From Liopterus haemorrhoidalis (taxonomy: Eukaryota > Arthropoda > Insecta > Coleoptera > Dytiscidae): DNA of 64,000 bases. The notes beneath the pieces were generated by a model, which was not told the origin of the DNA, did no database searches, and was given only the letters and a program-made list of their open reading frames with translations. Within the stretch, counting starts at the first letter, position 1. Each line of letters starts with the position of its first letter. The stretch spans positions 59,863,381 to 59,927,380 of the forward strand of contig OZ020611.1 in assembly GCA_963971575.1 (NCBI GenBank). Reading direction: 5' to 3'. Below are positions 11,819-23,842 of this stretch, in pieces. The position numbers were made by a program, and so were the translations under genes.

Positions 11819-12889
11819 ATGCCATTGTATGGCGAAACTATATAGATATTAATAACTATTAAAACCTACTGTTCAAACTACTAACTATTAATATAGATAA
11901 GTTATCTTTGAAGGAATATGACTAAAATTATTATTTATAAAATTAAACGTCTCAAGCAAATGATTTAAAAAAATAAACGTTTTATTAATATCAGTTTATG
12001 ATATCAGTTTATAATATAAGTTTAAAAAAATACGTATAAACGTGCTGGAAAATTTAGGAAAAAGTAAATTATATATAGATAGATACTTCACAACTCTTCA
12101 GGTTAATAACTAAAATAGAATTACCTCCTAAGTTTGTCCGAACTGGATATAAATAATGTCCATGTTATCAGCATTAGCTTGATTATTGTTTTACTTTATA
12201 AAATATACAGAATTTAATAAAAGCAGAATTGCTGTCAATATTTCCGTTCATTTTGGTATTAAATAAGAAAAAAATTAAAAGTGGTTATATTAAAATCTTT
12301 TAAATATTTAAGTTGAAACGATTCAGCAAATTTTTATGTAATAAAATTCTAAGACCGTTTTTTAAAAATAATCTTGATGTCGAAAGATTTTCCGCACGTT
12401 TAAAGTAAAAAGCACTCTGGCGTGAAAAGAATTTGTGACTTTTAAATCCGTTTTAAAAGTTTAAAGAGACATTTTTAAACTTTTTATTCGAAGATAATGG
12501 ACAAGTTTACGACGACCTAACACGATACTACAAATGTCCAATACTCCTCAATTTATAAATTTTTAACAAGACGCAAACACTTTTTTATTTTCTTTATTAT
12601 AAAGAATTAATGAAAAGAATTGTAACAAATGATTTACAAAACTTTTAAAACAAGTTTAACGAAGGAAATTGAAAGGTTTTTATTTTATTCGTCTTTTTTT
12701 ACCTCATTTAAATAAGAATGAAGAAAAAACTGCGTAGATTCACCATTGCAAGGTGAGAATATATCAGGATAACTTCTACCTATATTAATAAAATTGTTGG
12801 CCATATTGTTGGCGTGTTTTTTATTTTTTCGGTCTCATATTTAGTTTCTACACGTATCAGATGATTATGAGACAATATCTGCAAAAGAA
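11819..12889. other. AT-rich DNA, no gene seen
   Basis: I see no coding motif. A short (TCTG)n tract at about 12899-12917 marks the approximate start of the next element. Confidence 0.5.
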
Positions 12890-13220
12890 AACAATTTTCG
12901 TCTGTCTGTCTGTCTGTCCGAGATTAACACAAAAACGGCTTGACATATTTTCATGTAATTTGGTATGATGATGGATTAAAACCAGGATTCGAGCATACGT
13001 TATAAGGCGTTTCGAAATTTTTATTCTAGGAGGGTGTTTCAGGGTTAAAACTGTTTATTAAAAAACTTAAAATATCTCCGTTATTATTGACTTAAAAGAA
13101 AAATATGTACATCAAAAATTAATTATACTAATAAAACAAATATTTACTGTTGAATGCTTTTTTTCAATTAGATGAATATTTGGGGAGTTACGGGGGATCT
13201 CTAAAACTGATATTTATATA

Positions 13221-13706
13221 TTAGGGTGGATCAATAAGTACCCGTGTTAGGAATGAAGACGCAAGTTTTTCACATTTTTGGATGAGCAAGAATCATATCG
13301 TTGACCTTTTTAACGATTTCCTCGGTAACCACGTGAGCCGGGCGGCCTGGCCGCTCATCACAAATAGATGTACGATCACGTTTAAATTCTTTGAACCAAT
13401 ATCTCACGGCTGTCATAGATGGCGAATAGTCCCCATAGACAACATCCAACTTCGCTTTTATTTCTTCGCATGTTTTGCCATCCAAAAATAAAAAGCGAAT
13501 TACGGATCGATATTGCTCCTTTTCCATTTTATTGACAAACACGAAACACGTGTGATACAACTATCTGACAAATAAAAACTAACCTATGAATCAGTCTGAA
13601 ATTTAGTATGGTGTCGTTTGACAGATGGCAGAACACGACGGTAATGCCAACTTCCTTCAGCAACGCTACCTGTCTTGAAATACGGGTACTTATTGTTTCA
13701 CCCTCG
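13221..13706 (-). mobile_element. Internally deleted mariner (486 bp)
   Basis: The termini are imperfect inverted repeats of about 26 bp that share CAATAAGTACCCGT (left from 13221; right ends at 13706), and TA dinucleotides flank both sides. It lies inside the subterminal tandem repeats of the Helitron and interrupts one of their AAATAT motifs. A full mariner is about 1.3 kb, so about 0.8 kb is missing. Confidence 0.88.
13270..13527 (-). pseudogene. Mariner transposase, N-terminal part only
   Basis: The start is taken at the second methionine (MEKEQYRSVIRF, at 13527), which matches the usual mariner N terminus. About 85 residues form the paired helix-turn-helix DNA-binding region: FLFLDGKTCEEIKAKL for the first HTH, then VRYWFKEFKR and DERPGRPAHVVTEE, the last containing a GRP hook between the two HTHs. 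The frame ends within the second HTH at AHPKM, and the element terminus follows 50 bp later, so the whole catalytic DDD domain is missing. It could at most bind inverted repeats; it cannot cut or join DNA. Confidence 0.88.
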
Positions 13707-14430
13707 TATATCCCTCTTGTTATTGACTTCAGCAAAATCATATATGACAAAAAAAGTTTATAATAAGAAAATTAATTTTTTATTTCTATGAATTTTTTTC
13801 ATTGAAATGAATATTTGGAGAGTTCTGGGGACATCCTAAAGCTAAACTTTAGAAATATCTCCCTTATTATTGACTTAACAGCAAAAATGTATATGACAAT
13901 AATTGATTATAATAAGAAATCAAACCTTTTTTTATTGTATTTACTCTTTGATTTGATGAATATTCGGGAGAGTTACGGGGGTTATTGCCTAAAACTAAAA
14001 TCTTGAAATATCTCACTTATTTTTTACTTAACATCAAAAATGTATAAGAAAGAATATATATTTTTTTCTATTCAACGCAGATTTTAATAAGAACATTATT
14101 TAGAAGACAAGGAGAGTATTACTTACAAGGTTGAAATATCTCAACTATCATTTACTTAACAGCAGAAATAAATATGAGAAAAGAAACTATTCCTCTCTGA
14201 TTAATGCAGTTTTTAATAAGATATGGGTATATTTGGGGAGCTATATGGAGAAAACTCTGTAAACGAAGTATTTATTTACTTAACATTAAAAGTATGAACA
14301 AAAGTGTGGCTTAGAATAAAGAAACGATTATTTTGTGTTCTACTTGAAACTGAAATATCTCACTTATCATTTGCGTTGCAGTAAAAGTATAAATTACAAA
14401 AACCGTACGAGGTACGGGTAATCCAGCTAG

Positions 14431-14951
14431 TATTTTATAATTACTTAATAATTTATATCACCTACATATCATAAATGTTTCAATCTTTTCCTATTATCCA
14501 ATATCGTGTTTTGGTAACTGAATGTATGATCATCTAACGATGATACGTTATGTGATAGAATTAATATTACTTTGTCACGAAGTACTTTCATTGTGAGAAT
14601 ATATGTAACACGAAGAAAAAAGTCATAAATATTACAAGGGCGTAAATATGTTCGCGTGAGAATAAAAGCCGATTGATTAAAGACACTAAACACTCACCTA
14701 CTATATTTATAGTACAATTATTTAACAATCTACGGTGAGTTTTTTTCTTCTTTTACTTCCAGTCATATTAAATTTTTAAGATGTATAACAAGACGGCTGT
14801 ATAACTTTACTTTTACTTAGTTTTTATGGGTTCATATTTTTTTTAATACGTGTAAAAAATGTAAGTGTAGAATGACTGCATGGATAAAGTTGTCACGAAG
14901 GTATCAAAGTATGGTCTAGTTCGGAGATTGTATCATGAGTGCTATCGTGAC
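14431..14951. other. No gene seen
   Basis: AT-rich sequence between two mobile elements, with nothing recognisable. Confidence 0.5.
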
Positions 14952-15217
14952 CAGGGCTGGAGAGTCGGTCAAAATGTCGATTCGGACTCTGAATCTGACA
15001 TAAGAATTTTGGTTACCTCCGACTCCATTATTTTGGTAACCGCCGACTCGAACTCCATCTCCGATATCGACCCCTCTTCCTTTATAGTCAGATTATACTG
15101 GGTGTATCTTAGCGTTAATCTCATTCATTTTATTCGAAAATTATTGGTCGTACGAAGTTGGAGGGAAAATTAATAACCAGTGTTAAGTGCCTATGTGTTC
15201 CGGATTAATTTACAGTA

Positions 15218-15530
15218 ATGCCAAGAAAGAAAGCAGGTCAATCAAGCGAAATCGTTACAGAAAATGTTCCAGAAATTAGAGTATTTGGAAATATTGGCTT
15301 TATTTCTAAATTTCGTATGAAGGATGATTGGCGAATTTACCAAGAAAGACAAGAACAATATTTTCTGGCTAATGGTATCACTAAAGAAAGAAAAATGCCG
15401 GTTCTATTCTAACTGTAGTAGGTGAACAACTAATTTTAAGAGAATTTTGTCACTCAGAATTACCTAGTTCATCCAATGGTCATCCAATGTTTTCATCAGT
15501 CACGGAAAACTGAAAGTAGGCAAAAATGGA
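15218..15530 (+). pseudogene. Ty3/gypsy-type Gag fragment
   Basis: An open frame beginning MPRKKAGQSSEIVTEN includes DDWRIYQERQEQYFLANGI, then KERKMPVLF. After a frame change, VVGEQ and FCHSELPSS follow. The pattern 'DW-x2-Y-x-ER-x-EQYF-x-AN' followed by a leucine/valine-rich helix and 'ELPS' is usual in Gag of gypsy-group LTR retrotransposons, where Gag assembles the particle. A stop after residue 64 and the frame change break it. No protease, reverse transcriptase or LTR is seen nearby, so this is a solitary fragment embedded in another repeat. Confidence 0.65.
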
Positions 15531-15912
15531 GGTAACTTTTATATTTAAATAAAAAGGGGATCTAGTGGAGCTTTGTTGATTAGGTTCTTTAAATTGAAAC
15601 AACTTTTATAGGAAGCATTTGATTTAATACTCTTGCCCGTTTAATTATATTGAAAGAATACAACTAGGATGTCATATGTTAGACCATGAACTTTTAGGTG
15701 TTGTAATACCTATTTGTGTTGTTACTTTTTAAAATATTGGCATTAAAAAAAGTATGCATTTAAATATTTGAATTCAAATATATCATAAGTCATCATAGAA
15801 CTTTGAAATGAATAAATGTCAAAAACAAAGCTTATTTTCTATCATGTCAAACTTAAAATAAAGAGATACAGTTAATGGAACAAACTTCATAATAATAGTT
15901 TAAAATACGCTA

Positions 15913-16631
15913 CGATGGTTGCATTTTATATTTCGGGATTTGAGATCAAAAACAATTATTTATCAACAAATGTGGCTTTATTGTTTTTCACAATATTCTC
16001 CATGCAGATCAATACACTTTTGCATGCGTTTGAACCAATTTTAGAAGCACTTTTTCCACTCCGATTGAGGCATTTTCTACTGCGATTGTCAAATAATGTG
16101 GGATCCAACGCGAACAAATCTTTTTGACGGCCAAATGTTCATGCAATAGTGAATGAATGCTGGTCCCACTAATGCCCAAGGATACCTCAATCTCATGATA
16201 AATTACATGACGATCTTGCAGTATCAGTTCACGCACAGCATCAATGGTTTCCGGAATAACAACCGATTTTGGACAACCTTCACGAAATTCGTTCTTATCC
16301 GAACTACAGCCACGATTGAAGTCGGAAAACCATCGATAAACAGTAGTCCTTGATGGTCCTACATCGCCAAAATCGAATTAAGTTCATCGATGCACTATTG
16401 TTGGGTCAATCTTCGTTGAAAGTTGTAAAAAATAACCGCTCGAAAATGTTCACGGTTTAATTCCATGAATGAATATTTTCAATTTACTGTAAACAACACA
16501 AATAGCGCTCGTACTTTAAAACGTTCTGAGTACGTTTACTATAAAAAATGTCAAACTTTACGGTAGAACCGTCAGTTGCCAGATGGCAGCACTAGTTTAG
16601 CGCAATCCCGACATATAAGAGGCAACCCTCG
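15913..16631 (-). mobile_element. Internally deleted mariner (719 bp)
   Basis: The inverted termini share GGTTGC, TATAT and TCGGGA at matching positions (left CGATGGTTGC, right end GGCAACCCTCG), and TA flanks both sides (15911-15912 and 16632-16633). It belongs to a different mariner subfamily from the one at 13.2 kb, judged by termini and protein. Confidence 0.87.
15975..16466 (-). pseudogene. Mariner transposase, core deleted
   Basis: The minus strand begins MELNREHFRAVIFYNF (start at 16466), the usual start for one insect mariner group. It continues through GPSRTTVYRWF and FREGCPKSVVIPETID, then RELILQDRHVIYHEIE and the GISGTSIHSLLHEHL region of the second HTH, and KKICSRWIPH. The frame then jumps to a mariner C terminus (WFKRMQKCIDLHGEY in a neighbouring frame, about 15980-16030). 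The whole DDD catalytic core between them is absent. There are also in-frame stops near residues 22 and 36 and a frameshift. It is inactive, but a clear deletion derivative with both ends kept. Confidence 0.85.
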
Positions 16632-16765
16632 TATATACCGATATATGATAATTTCAAAAACGTGGATAATTGTTATTAGATTTAGTTGGAGTCGAACATT
16701 TTTCACGACTCCGACTCCGATAAACCAAAATTGATATTTATTTCGACTCCGCAGCTCTAATCCTG

Positions 16766-18645
16766 ACGCACAGATGTTTCGTTAAAAACTATTTGCCAGG
16801 TTTTGTAAAGAAGAATCGTGTTTATGTAATGCAAATTTTGTATTGAATGTCGAATCTATTCAATAGGGATCTAGGCTGCCACGGAAGCATAAATGAAAGA
16901 TTTCGGAAGGATAGTGGGTTTAATTCTTTAACTTTCCTCTTTTGGAATACATCTGTATTTAGCTTGCTACGGTAAATTATATTAACCGTTTTTTTTTTTT
17001 TTTTAATTTTACCGTGTCTGCCGAGTTCTTATCTAAAACTGGCATGAGTCCGTTTAGACATGCTGACCGCACGGTGATAGCATTCATGAAAAACTGAGTA
17101 GTGTAGCTTTGCGGTAGTGTTTTTGATAATACACATTTTGAGTGTCGTATTGTGGTGAATGGAAAGAAAAATGTGTACGGGTACACATAGTTTGGTATTT
17201 TTGATTTGTGCTGAATCTGGAAGATCGTTGCGCCAATTTTGCGAATCGATCCAGTTGGCGTCTGCTTCAGGGATTAAAGGCAACGTGGTAGCTATTTTAA
17301 ATAGTTACGAACTGAAACAGACCCAGGTAGGTGTGAATTGGTTGTAGGCCAATCTGGCTGGGCATTCGTTCCAGGGATTATTGGCAATGCTTAAGCTCTT
17401 ACAGATAGGGACTGGAACGAATCCCAAGTAGTTCGGGTGGCGCGCAAACCGCGGACTGGACTGGACGGATCTCCGTAACAGCAGTACGCGTAACTCGTAC
17501 TGTTGGCTCCATTATTATTTTATAGATCACCTGCCCTCTAAATATTTTTAAATTATTTAGCACATTATATATCCGAGCGGCACAACCTTTTCGACTGGAG
17601 CTAGCCGAGCGCACTGCAGGGTCTCACTCGCGAGGCCGTAGCAAGCTAAAAAGCTACTATTCTTAGTAATTTTGTCTGCTGTTATTATTTCTTTTGTTTA
17701 ATTCATCAGTTTTATTGTGCAAATATTGCACCACTTGGTTCATACAGTCTTAAATTCTTACAAAATTGGCTCTAACATTTTAATTCAAGTGAAATAAAAT
17801 AAAAATGTTTATTCAGGGAAAAAATATAATTGTTTTTGGGACAAACACGGTAGGGTGCTTGAAATGAAGTTATTTTCTATGTTTAATGTGCACGATGAAA
17901 TACCTCTTAACGAGAACCTGGTTTCTAGGAGGTGATTGAATGTTAAGCTCTTATTAAGCTCAGTTGATGTGATGGCAGCGCGATGGTAATTGGGTAAAGG
18001 GACATATTGATCCAAGACTCTTGTTAGTTTATTCTCTAGTGTTACGCATCGTGCCAATACATACAAATCACTTCTGTATCTGTCTACGCCTACGCCAAAC
18101 ACTACAATATATGTAAATGCGTATTGAATTATTAATCATTTATAATCGTTTATACATAGCATAATTATTTCAAAATCAAAAATAAATTGTAAAATTCACA
18201 TATTGAAGGATTTCGTAAGTATCTAATAAGCGGTCATGATAAAATCCGATATACAGGACACAAAGGTACATGCTTTCAAAAAGCTAGCAGTTTTAATTTT
18301 GAGATACATATATTGTAAAGAAGGTAATTTTTGTTACACCAGAAATAAAATTGCATAATTAAATTCAATAAAATTATACAATTAGAGTAAAATATTAAAA
18401 AATATTAAAAGATAAAAAAATCTATTTCTTAGAAAAGGTCTCTTAAAATAAGTACAGGCATGTTTATAAATATAAATTGAAGCCCTAATATAATGAACAA
18501 GAAAAGGAAGTAGTAATTTCTATATTAGTTTAGAAACGTGTTAAATGATGATTAGATGTATTAGGCAAAGAATCATTTGAAACATCTGATGTTAGCCAAA
18601 TGATAACATGATTGGGGCAGCATAAAAAATGTGAAGTTGAGACAG
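16766..18645. other. No gene seen
   Basis: Mixed composition. A somewhat GC-richer patch at 17400-17640 has no recognisable motif. A 97-codon open stretch at 17809-18102 (minus) shows no domain. Confidence 0.45.
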
Positions 18646-18938
18646 ATAAAGGGAGACGTTAAACCATGGGGTTCTTCCTGCAGGATTAAACCGAGGGAAG
18701 TAATTGTCATCACACGCCTTCGTATAGGTCACTTTTAATGGACCCATGGACTGGTTAGTGGAATATCCACCTCCTTCGAGATGAATATTCTCTTATTTGT
18801 AAGTGTGTACGGTTCGAGGATGTCAGGGAGTGTCTAGGCCTATTCTATGACCTGTTAGTTGCTTTAGGTAACGACAAGGTACTCATGGGCAGGCTGATAC
18901 TTTTCCTGAGGGAATCGAACTTACTGTTTTATTTGTAA
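18646..18938 (+). pseudogene. C-terminal remnant of an RNase H-bearing LINE ORF2
   Basis: The first frame reads IKGDVKPWGSSC, then REVIVITRLRIGH. The RLRIGH box is highly characteristic of the region just after RNase H in I- and Jockey-group ORF2 proteins. After one stop and a frame change it continues LICKCVRFEDVRECLGLFYDL, then ALGNDKVLMGRLILFLRES and NLLFYL with a natural stop at 18938. The cysteine/histidine knuckle between the two parts is scrambled. No catalytic domain is left. It differs in sequence from the I-type copies at 22.8 and 56 kb. Confidence 0.7.
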
Positions 18939-19536
18939 AGTCTTGAAACTTATTTGAATGTTTTATTAATTTCTGTGATATTCGATGGTAACTGGCCCCT
19001 TTACAGTCTGTTTCCATCACACCGCATCTGGTCAATTTTTTGAACAAACTTTTATCCTATTCATTTATATTTGTCCATACAATTGTTAGTTTTTAATTGA
19101 TTTGTATTTAGACTGATATGACGTTGATTTTTCGGAGATGTATCGGTAATTGACTAAATGTTGCTAACTAGTGGAATCATTTCTAGTAGTGGCCAGATGG
19201 TTCATGACATCTTTTATGGTAAAATTGTTTCTGAAGTTGACAAAAGGTACCTGACAATTTGTAAAAAATGATAATGGTAACTAAGGTTGTAAAATAATGG
19301 AATTGTAAAAATACTTTAAAAATGTGTATTCCGAAGGAAATTAATAATAAAATATAATCTCAGAATTTTCATTAGATGGGTCATAAACCATCTGCCGCCA
19401 TAATTTTAAAAACTGATGTAAACTTTCAACTTTTAAATATTTTAAAATTTGGTCAATCTAATAAGTGAAAAAAGTCTTCGGTAAGAATCTTGGTCAGGGC
19501 ATAGATTACTCCAAAACCAAACCATCATAAAAAAAA
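18939..19536. other. No gene seen
   Basis: AT-rich sequence with no recognisable feature, ending at the left boundary of a family X repeat. Confidence 0.5.
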
Positions 19537-20089
19537 TCAGCTGTGGCAACCACAGAACCAACCGCCACCACAGCATACGTAATCAAATAAGATAAAGCTT
19601 CTAACAATTTTGAAACTAAATGAAAAAATTTAGTTGGCGTTTCCACACGCCGAGCGCTCATCCATATGGTAAGTTTAATAAATATAATTTCACTAAAAAG
19701 CATCAAATAAAATTTGTTATTTTCATTTTGTACAGCAATTTTCTTCATATGTATTTTTTCTAAATATTTTTCTTTTATGAATTATTCGGAATAAAACATA
19801 AAATTGACCAAATCTTTCACTTCCAGTTGTACGACTTTTACCAAAAGTTGATTAAATGGCGACACTGATGTCAGAGGCCTAAATATGAAGTTTAACAAAA
19901 ATTCGATTAGCCAAATTCACTCTAGACGTGCTCCCGGACCGACAAACAGACATACAGACCAACAGACATTAGCATGTAATGAAAATAATCAAAACGTTGT
20001 ATAAAGACCTCAATTCGTGGACATCAAAATCTTTAAATGTTAAAATCGGTATGATCATAATACCTCCCTAATTCATGTGGCGGTCGGTA
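19537..20089 (+). mobile_element. Dispersed element, family X, copy A
   Basis: It starts TCAGCTGTGGCAACCACAG and ends GGCGGTCGGT, between A-tracts. An inner ACCAACCGCCAC about 20 bp from the start is complementary to the 3' end, forming an offset inverted repeat. Near the 3' end, a decayed CAGA/GACA tract and the motif AAATCGGTATGATCA are shared with copies B (23843-24457) and C (36876-38308). No coding capacity. Confidence 0.75.
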
Positions 20090-22059
20090 AAAATATATAT
20101 TGTCTACATTTAAATTCGGTTTTACTTTGTTTTGATCACGCATATAGCCGCTTCACGGCAAACCCCTTCATAGCTTCTAGCCAATGCATTCGCTAGTCGA
20201 CCGGTTTGAATTCGTTTCGAATCTTGTCGGCTCGTCTCTAGCAAATGCATTACTACAGTAATAATTCAGATTTTGTAAAACCAATACGTTTTTCTACAAA
20301 CCGTACAGTTTTTCTCTAAAAGATTGTGTATCTCCACACACCACTCGAGGACAGTGTGCATCAGGTCTCCAGCACTACTTCTCTGCTCGGTTCTTACATC
20401 GATCCATCAGTAAATGATAAGTATTTAGTTATATTCCCACATATTCTAATTACTTATCTTTACAGTTGCTATTTTACATCCACGGTCCACGTGGTGTTCC
20501 GTAGCGCTACCGCGAGCCGTAATATTTATTGTAGCACCTCAGCATGCCCTTTGGTAGCTGAGTAATACAGTATTCATCATCATTATCAGCTGTATAAGAG
20601 CAATACTGTGTTTTGCAACATTTTTAGGTACTCCGTATTTTTCAGTACAACGGACCAAGGAACTACTACGGCACTTTGTCGCTTTGCTTCCGCTTGGGCT
20701 ACTTTAGCATCCTGTTGCACCTGCTTGGCTTGGAACCTAAAATATGCTTGCATCGTATCTGCTTCATATAACAGTTGCACCCACAGTGAGTAGGATTGAC
20801 AGTTAAAACATCAATGTACATGGACGTTCAGCTGCAAGTCTGGTAAGGTAGCACACTTTATTTAGCCACTTAGCTTTAGCTTCCCTTGCACGCTGTCGTC
20901 CAGGCAGTCCTACTCACTAAAGCTTTCCTGGTGCACTTTCAATGCATGCTGGTAACTGCACGTTACGTCCCCCACCTCTCTCGGTAGGGACTCAAGAGGA
21001 CGTCTTTCGCACAGGGATCCTCTACAATATTTTGTGTGGGTCTCAATGGGAACCTATCTCTCCCAAGGCTAGTGTATCCCTTTGTGTCAAGACTGGCGTA
21101 CCTGCCGCGTCAGTGAAGAGTCTAAAATACCTAACTTTCCCGTGATAGTTGCTGTGTCACCCCATCATCTACTACCAGCCCGCGTTAAATATACAGTCCA
21201 CTATCGCTCTGTGTCTAGCGAACCTAAAAGACACTGTTCTTCGAGTTTTTCCGCCCAATAAGCGCTTCGGTTGCAACAAACTTATTATTCTTACTTAGTT
21301 TTAACTGCTACCACAGTTAACTATAATGTCAACTAAATATCGTATCGACATTAGTTGAAAAACGATCAAGTCGTATTGGCAATAGAAATCAGAGGATTCA
21401 TTTTAGAACTGACAAGACCATTAAGTGATATTTAATTAAGTGTAAATGACGAAGTAAATGCCCTTTCGTACCGAGAATACATGTCAACGAACTGCATTGA
21501 CACATTAATATACCGTGAAATTCCAACCCTTCGTTACGTTATTTAGGAGCAGACCGTTTTTCAAATTAGCGAAGAGAAATGAGATATAAAGGATTCATTA
21601 CACTACGTGCTCCGAGTTGGAAGATAATTTTCATTATTATTTTATGCAAATACCCATTTATGCCAGCAAATTATTGAAGAATTACTTCTTAAATATTATA
21701 TACTTCTCAATTAAGTCATAGTATTTTATTTATAAAGTAAGTCTTTCAGAAAATTATATTTAGAATTATTGCGAATATCAAAGCTTATTGAATTTTATTT
21801 TCTATACTTACAATTACCGTAAGCTGGAAATTTTCACAAATATTACTGTTTAGTATAAGTATTATATTAGTAATAAAAGAATTTTAGTCATTAAGAATTA
21901 CACTTTAAAAATTGCTGTTATAATTTTTAAGTGGAATACGACATTTGAAGCCTAGAGCGCCTTTGATGTAAGGTCAAAATGAGCTGTTTAATTACCCAAA
22001 AATTAAAATATACAATTTAATTCAATTTTTTTATCATATGTATTACATTGCAAGAATGA
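20090..22059. other. Unassigned region with a short inverted repeat
   Basis: Composition is less AT-rich between 20140 and 21260. CAGTGAGTAGGATTGAC at 20784-20800 recurs inverted at 20905-20919 (GCAGTCCTACTCACT), about 105 bp apart. A 64-codon open stretch on the minus strand (20586-20780) is rich in Q, A and K but has no recognisable domain. I cannot assign this region; an LTR or foldback remnant is possible. Confidence 0.4.
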
Positions 22060-22510
22060 AATTATGCAACATTCCAAAGTGGCGTCAATGCGGTACCGGT
22101 TGTGCGTAATTTCATCTACAGGGAACGCTGTAAGCTATCTACAACATAAGCACGCTTTGCTTATTTCCGATACCAGGCCGTTCGGCCACCAGGACGTTCC
22201 GCCATTCAGGTGTCAGCAACTACACGGCTCACCGCCGCACCAGGTATCCTGCACGCGAATATAAAGCACTACGCGGCTACCGAGGACGTCGCCACCTGCA
22301 CGGTCTCGCCGCCACCCAGGCTCTTCGAGTCCTGACTCAACCGCCTCTCAGGTACCTCCAACTACAGGCCAGCCGCAGCTTTGGTGCTGCCAACGTACGC
22401 CCAGCCGCCACATCCAGTCCAGGTAGCACCGCCTCCAGGCCCAATCGCCTTCAGTGTATCACCGCCGCCAAGGTGATACCAACGCCAGCCTCCGCTGCTC
22501 TCATTAACTA
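22060..22510 (+). other. GC-rich, proline-codon-rich island
   Basis: It is rich in CCGCC and CAGG motifs spaced irregularly. One plus-strand frame around 22370-22475 would read many prolines (YAQPPHPVQVAPPPG) but is closed by stops on both sides. It may be a decayed minisatellite, a LINE leader or an exon fragment. None of these can be chosen from sequence alone. Confidence 0.35.
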
Positions 22511-22814
22511 ACATACCTAACTATACAACGGCATCTTCACAGAATCATAAAACATTCTGTTCATGAGCAATGCCTCCCAAGAAAAAAATAATCTTTTTGT
22601 AGTTTTAAAACTTAATATTTTTATAGTTTATTTTCATTCGCTGCGCTCTTTGATTTCGAGCGATTGTTTATGGATATTTTTTCCATTTCAGAAGCGTATA
22701 TCTCACTATTAACATTGTATTATTTTTAAATGTGTTCCGCAACTTTAAATGATTTATTCCTCCTTGGTATCTTAAAAAGTATAAACAAAATAATTCAATA
22801 TTAACAAAAGAAAA

Positions 22815-23445
22815 TACAGGACAAAATGCAATCGTTAAGAAACTATAGCAACCAAATCATTCTTCTATGGATATCAACTCATATAGGACTACGAGGAAAC
22901 GGAAAAGCAGATAAAGCAGCGAAAGAAGCAATCACCACCCCTGAAATAAATACACCAATTCCAAAATATGATTACATCAAATTCATTAAGAAGAAGATAC
23001 GAGAAGAATGGAACGACTTAATTGAACAAAGAATTGAACGAACACTACAGGCAAACTAAGAAAAATAAAAGAAAATATTGAAAAATGGCCAGTAAGAGAA
23101 GACAGAAGAGAACAAGTAGTGCTCACAAGACTACGAATACACACTCCAACGTAACACACAAACACTTACTTCAAAAAACAACAGAAGTAAAATGCGACAC
23201 TTGTGACACATCACTAACAGTAAAGCACATCATAACCGACTGTACAAAATACAATCACCACAAGCAATTATACAACATACCAAGAGATATTGCACAAGCA
23301 CTTACACCCTCATCTACAATGGAATATAACATTATAAATTATCTTAAGACCATAAATATATACAATAATTTGTAAAAAGAGCACTGTACCGGGTGTTAAA
23401 AGCCTAGATGCTGAAACACCCAAAAAATTGTAATAAAAAAAAAAT
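22815..23445 (+). pseudogene. I-type LINE 3' fragment (RNase H end and tail)
   Basis: The frame from about 22826 carries the end of an RNase H domain: ILLWISTHIGLRGN, then KADKAAKEAI, with the catalytic serine-histidine pattern mutated (ISTHIGLRGNGK for IPSHVGI-x-GNE). After a frame change, THKHLLQKTTEVKCDTCDTS and TVKHIITDC form the CX2C...H...C knuckle that follows RNase H in I-clade ORF2. The frame ends at 23375 with INYLKTINIYNNL, very like the end of the ORF2 at 56 kb. A hairpin and an A-rich tail ending (TAA)n at about 23445 close the element. It is 5' truncated and inactive. Confidence 0.82.
23391..23421 (+). promoter_or_regulatory. 3'-terminal hairpin of an I-type LINE
   Basis: GGGTGTT and AACACCC form a perfect 7-bp stem around a 17-base loop, 16 bases after the ORF2 stop and just before the A-rich tail. 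The same structure with a compensating base-pair change occurs in the LINE at 55.8-61.6 kb (55818-55849). Confidence 0.65.
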
Positions 23446-23842
23446 AATAATGATTCAAGCTATAGGTTTTAATACCTGTACCAGTTTTATATGTTCACAT
23501 ATAAACGTTACGCAACTTGAATTGCACAACGTATTCTTCCTGGCGTACAGTCTTTCTCAGATTTTAAAAATATTTTACTATATTTTTAATTTTAAAAGAA
23601 GACACACACGACCTATAATAAATATTGATGGAATCCTTTTTAAGTTATTTATTATAATGTTTTGTATGATACAATACATTGACATTACTATATTTTTATC
23701 ATAAAATATATTTTGTCATAAAAATATATATCTCCACAATCCGTTATAACCTAATTTTTGAATAAACATCAATATAACATTGATATTTCTGACACTACCT
23801 TAGTCATAAATGCAAAAAGGGCTTAACATTATTCCAAAAAAA

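Larger units (their letters stand above)
12890..14430 (+). mobile_element. Helitron-like element with subterminal tandem repeats
   Basis: The 3' end has the Helitron signature: a perfect hairpin CCGTAC-GAG-GTACGG at 14403-14417, then nine bases and CTAG at 14427-14430, followed by T. Upstream lie five or six diverged tandem units marked by a motif like GAAATATCTCACTTAT followed by a TTACTTAACA-like stretch (about 13071, 13852, 14012, 14134, 14266, 14350), spaced roughly 85-160 bp apart. The 5' end is not certain; a (TCTG)n tract at 12899 resembles Helitron 5' regions. A mariner is inserted at 13221-13706. Confidence 0.65.
14952..16765. mobile_element. hAT-like element rich in GACTCC/GGAGTC motifs
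   Basis: The left end reads CAGGGCTGGAGAGTCGG and the right end CTCTAATCCTG. These are imperfect inverted termini, and both ends carry repeated GACTCCGACTC-type motifs (14985-15070 and 16686-16755). The pattern is a familiar dispersed-repeat terminus in animal genomes. I could not find a clean target duplication. It contains a gypsy Gag fragment (15218-15530) and a mariner (15913-16631). Confidence 0.5.
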
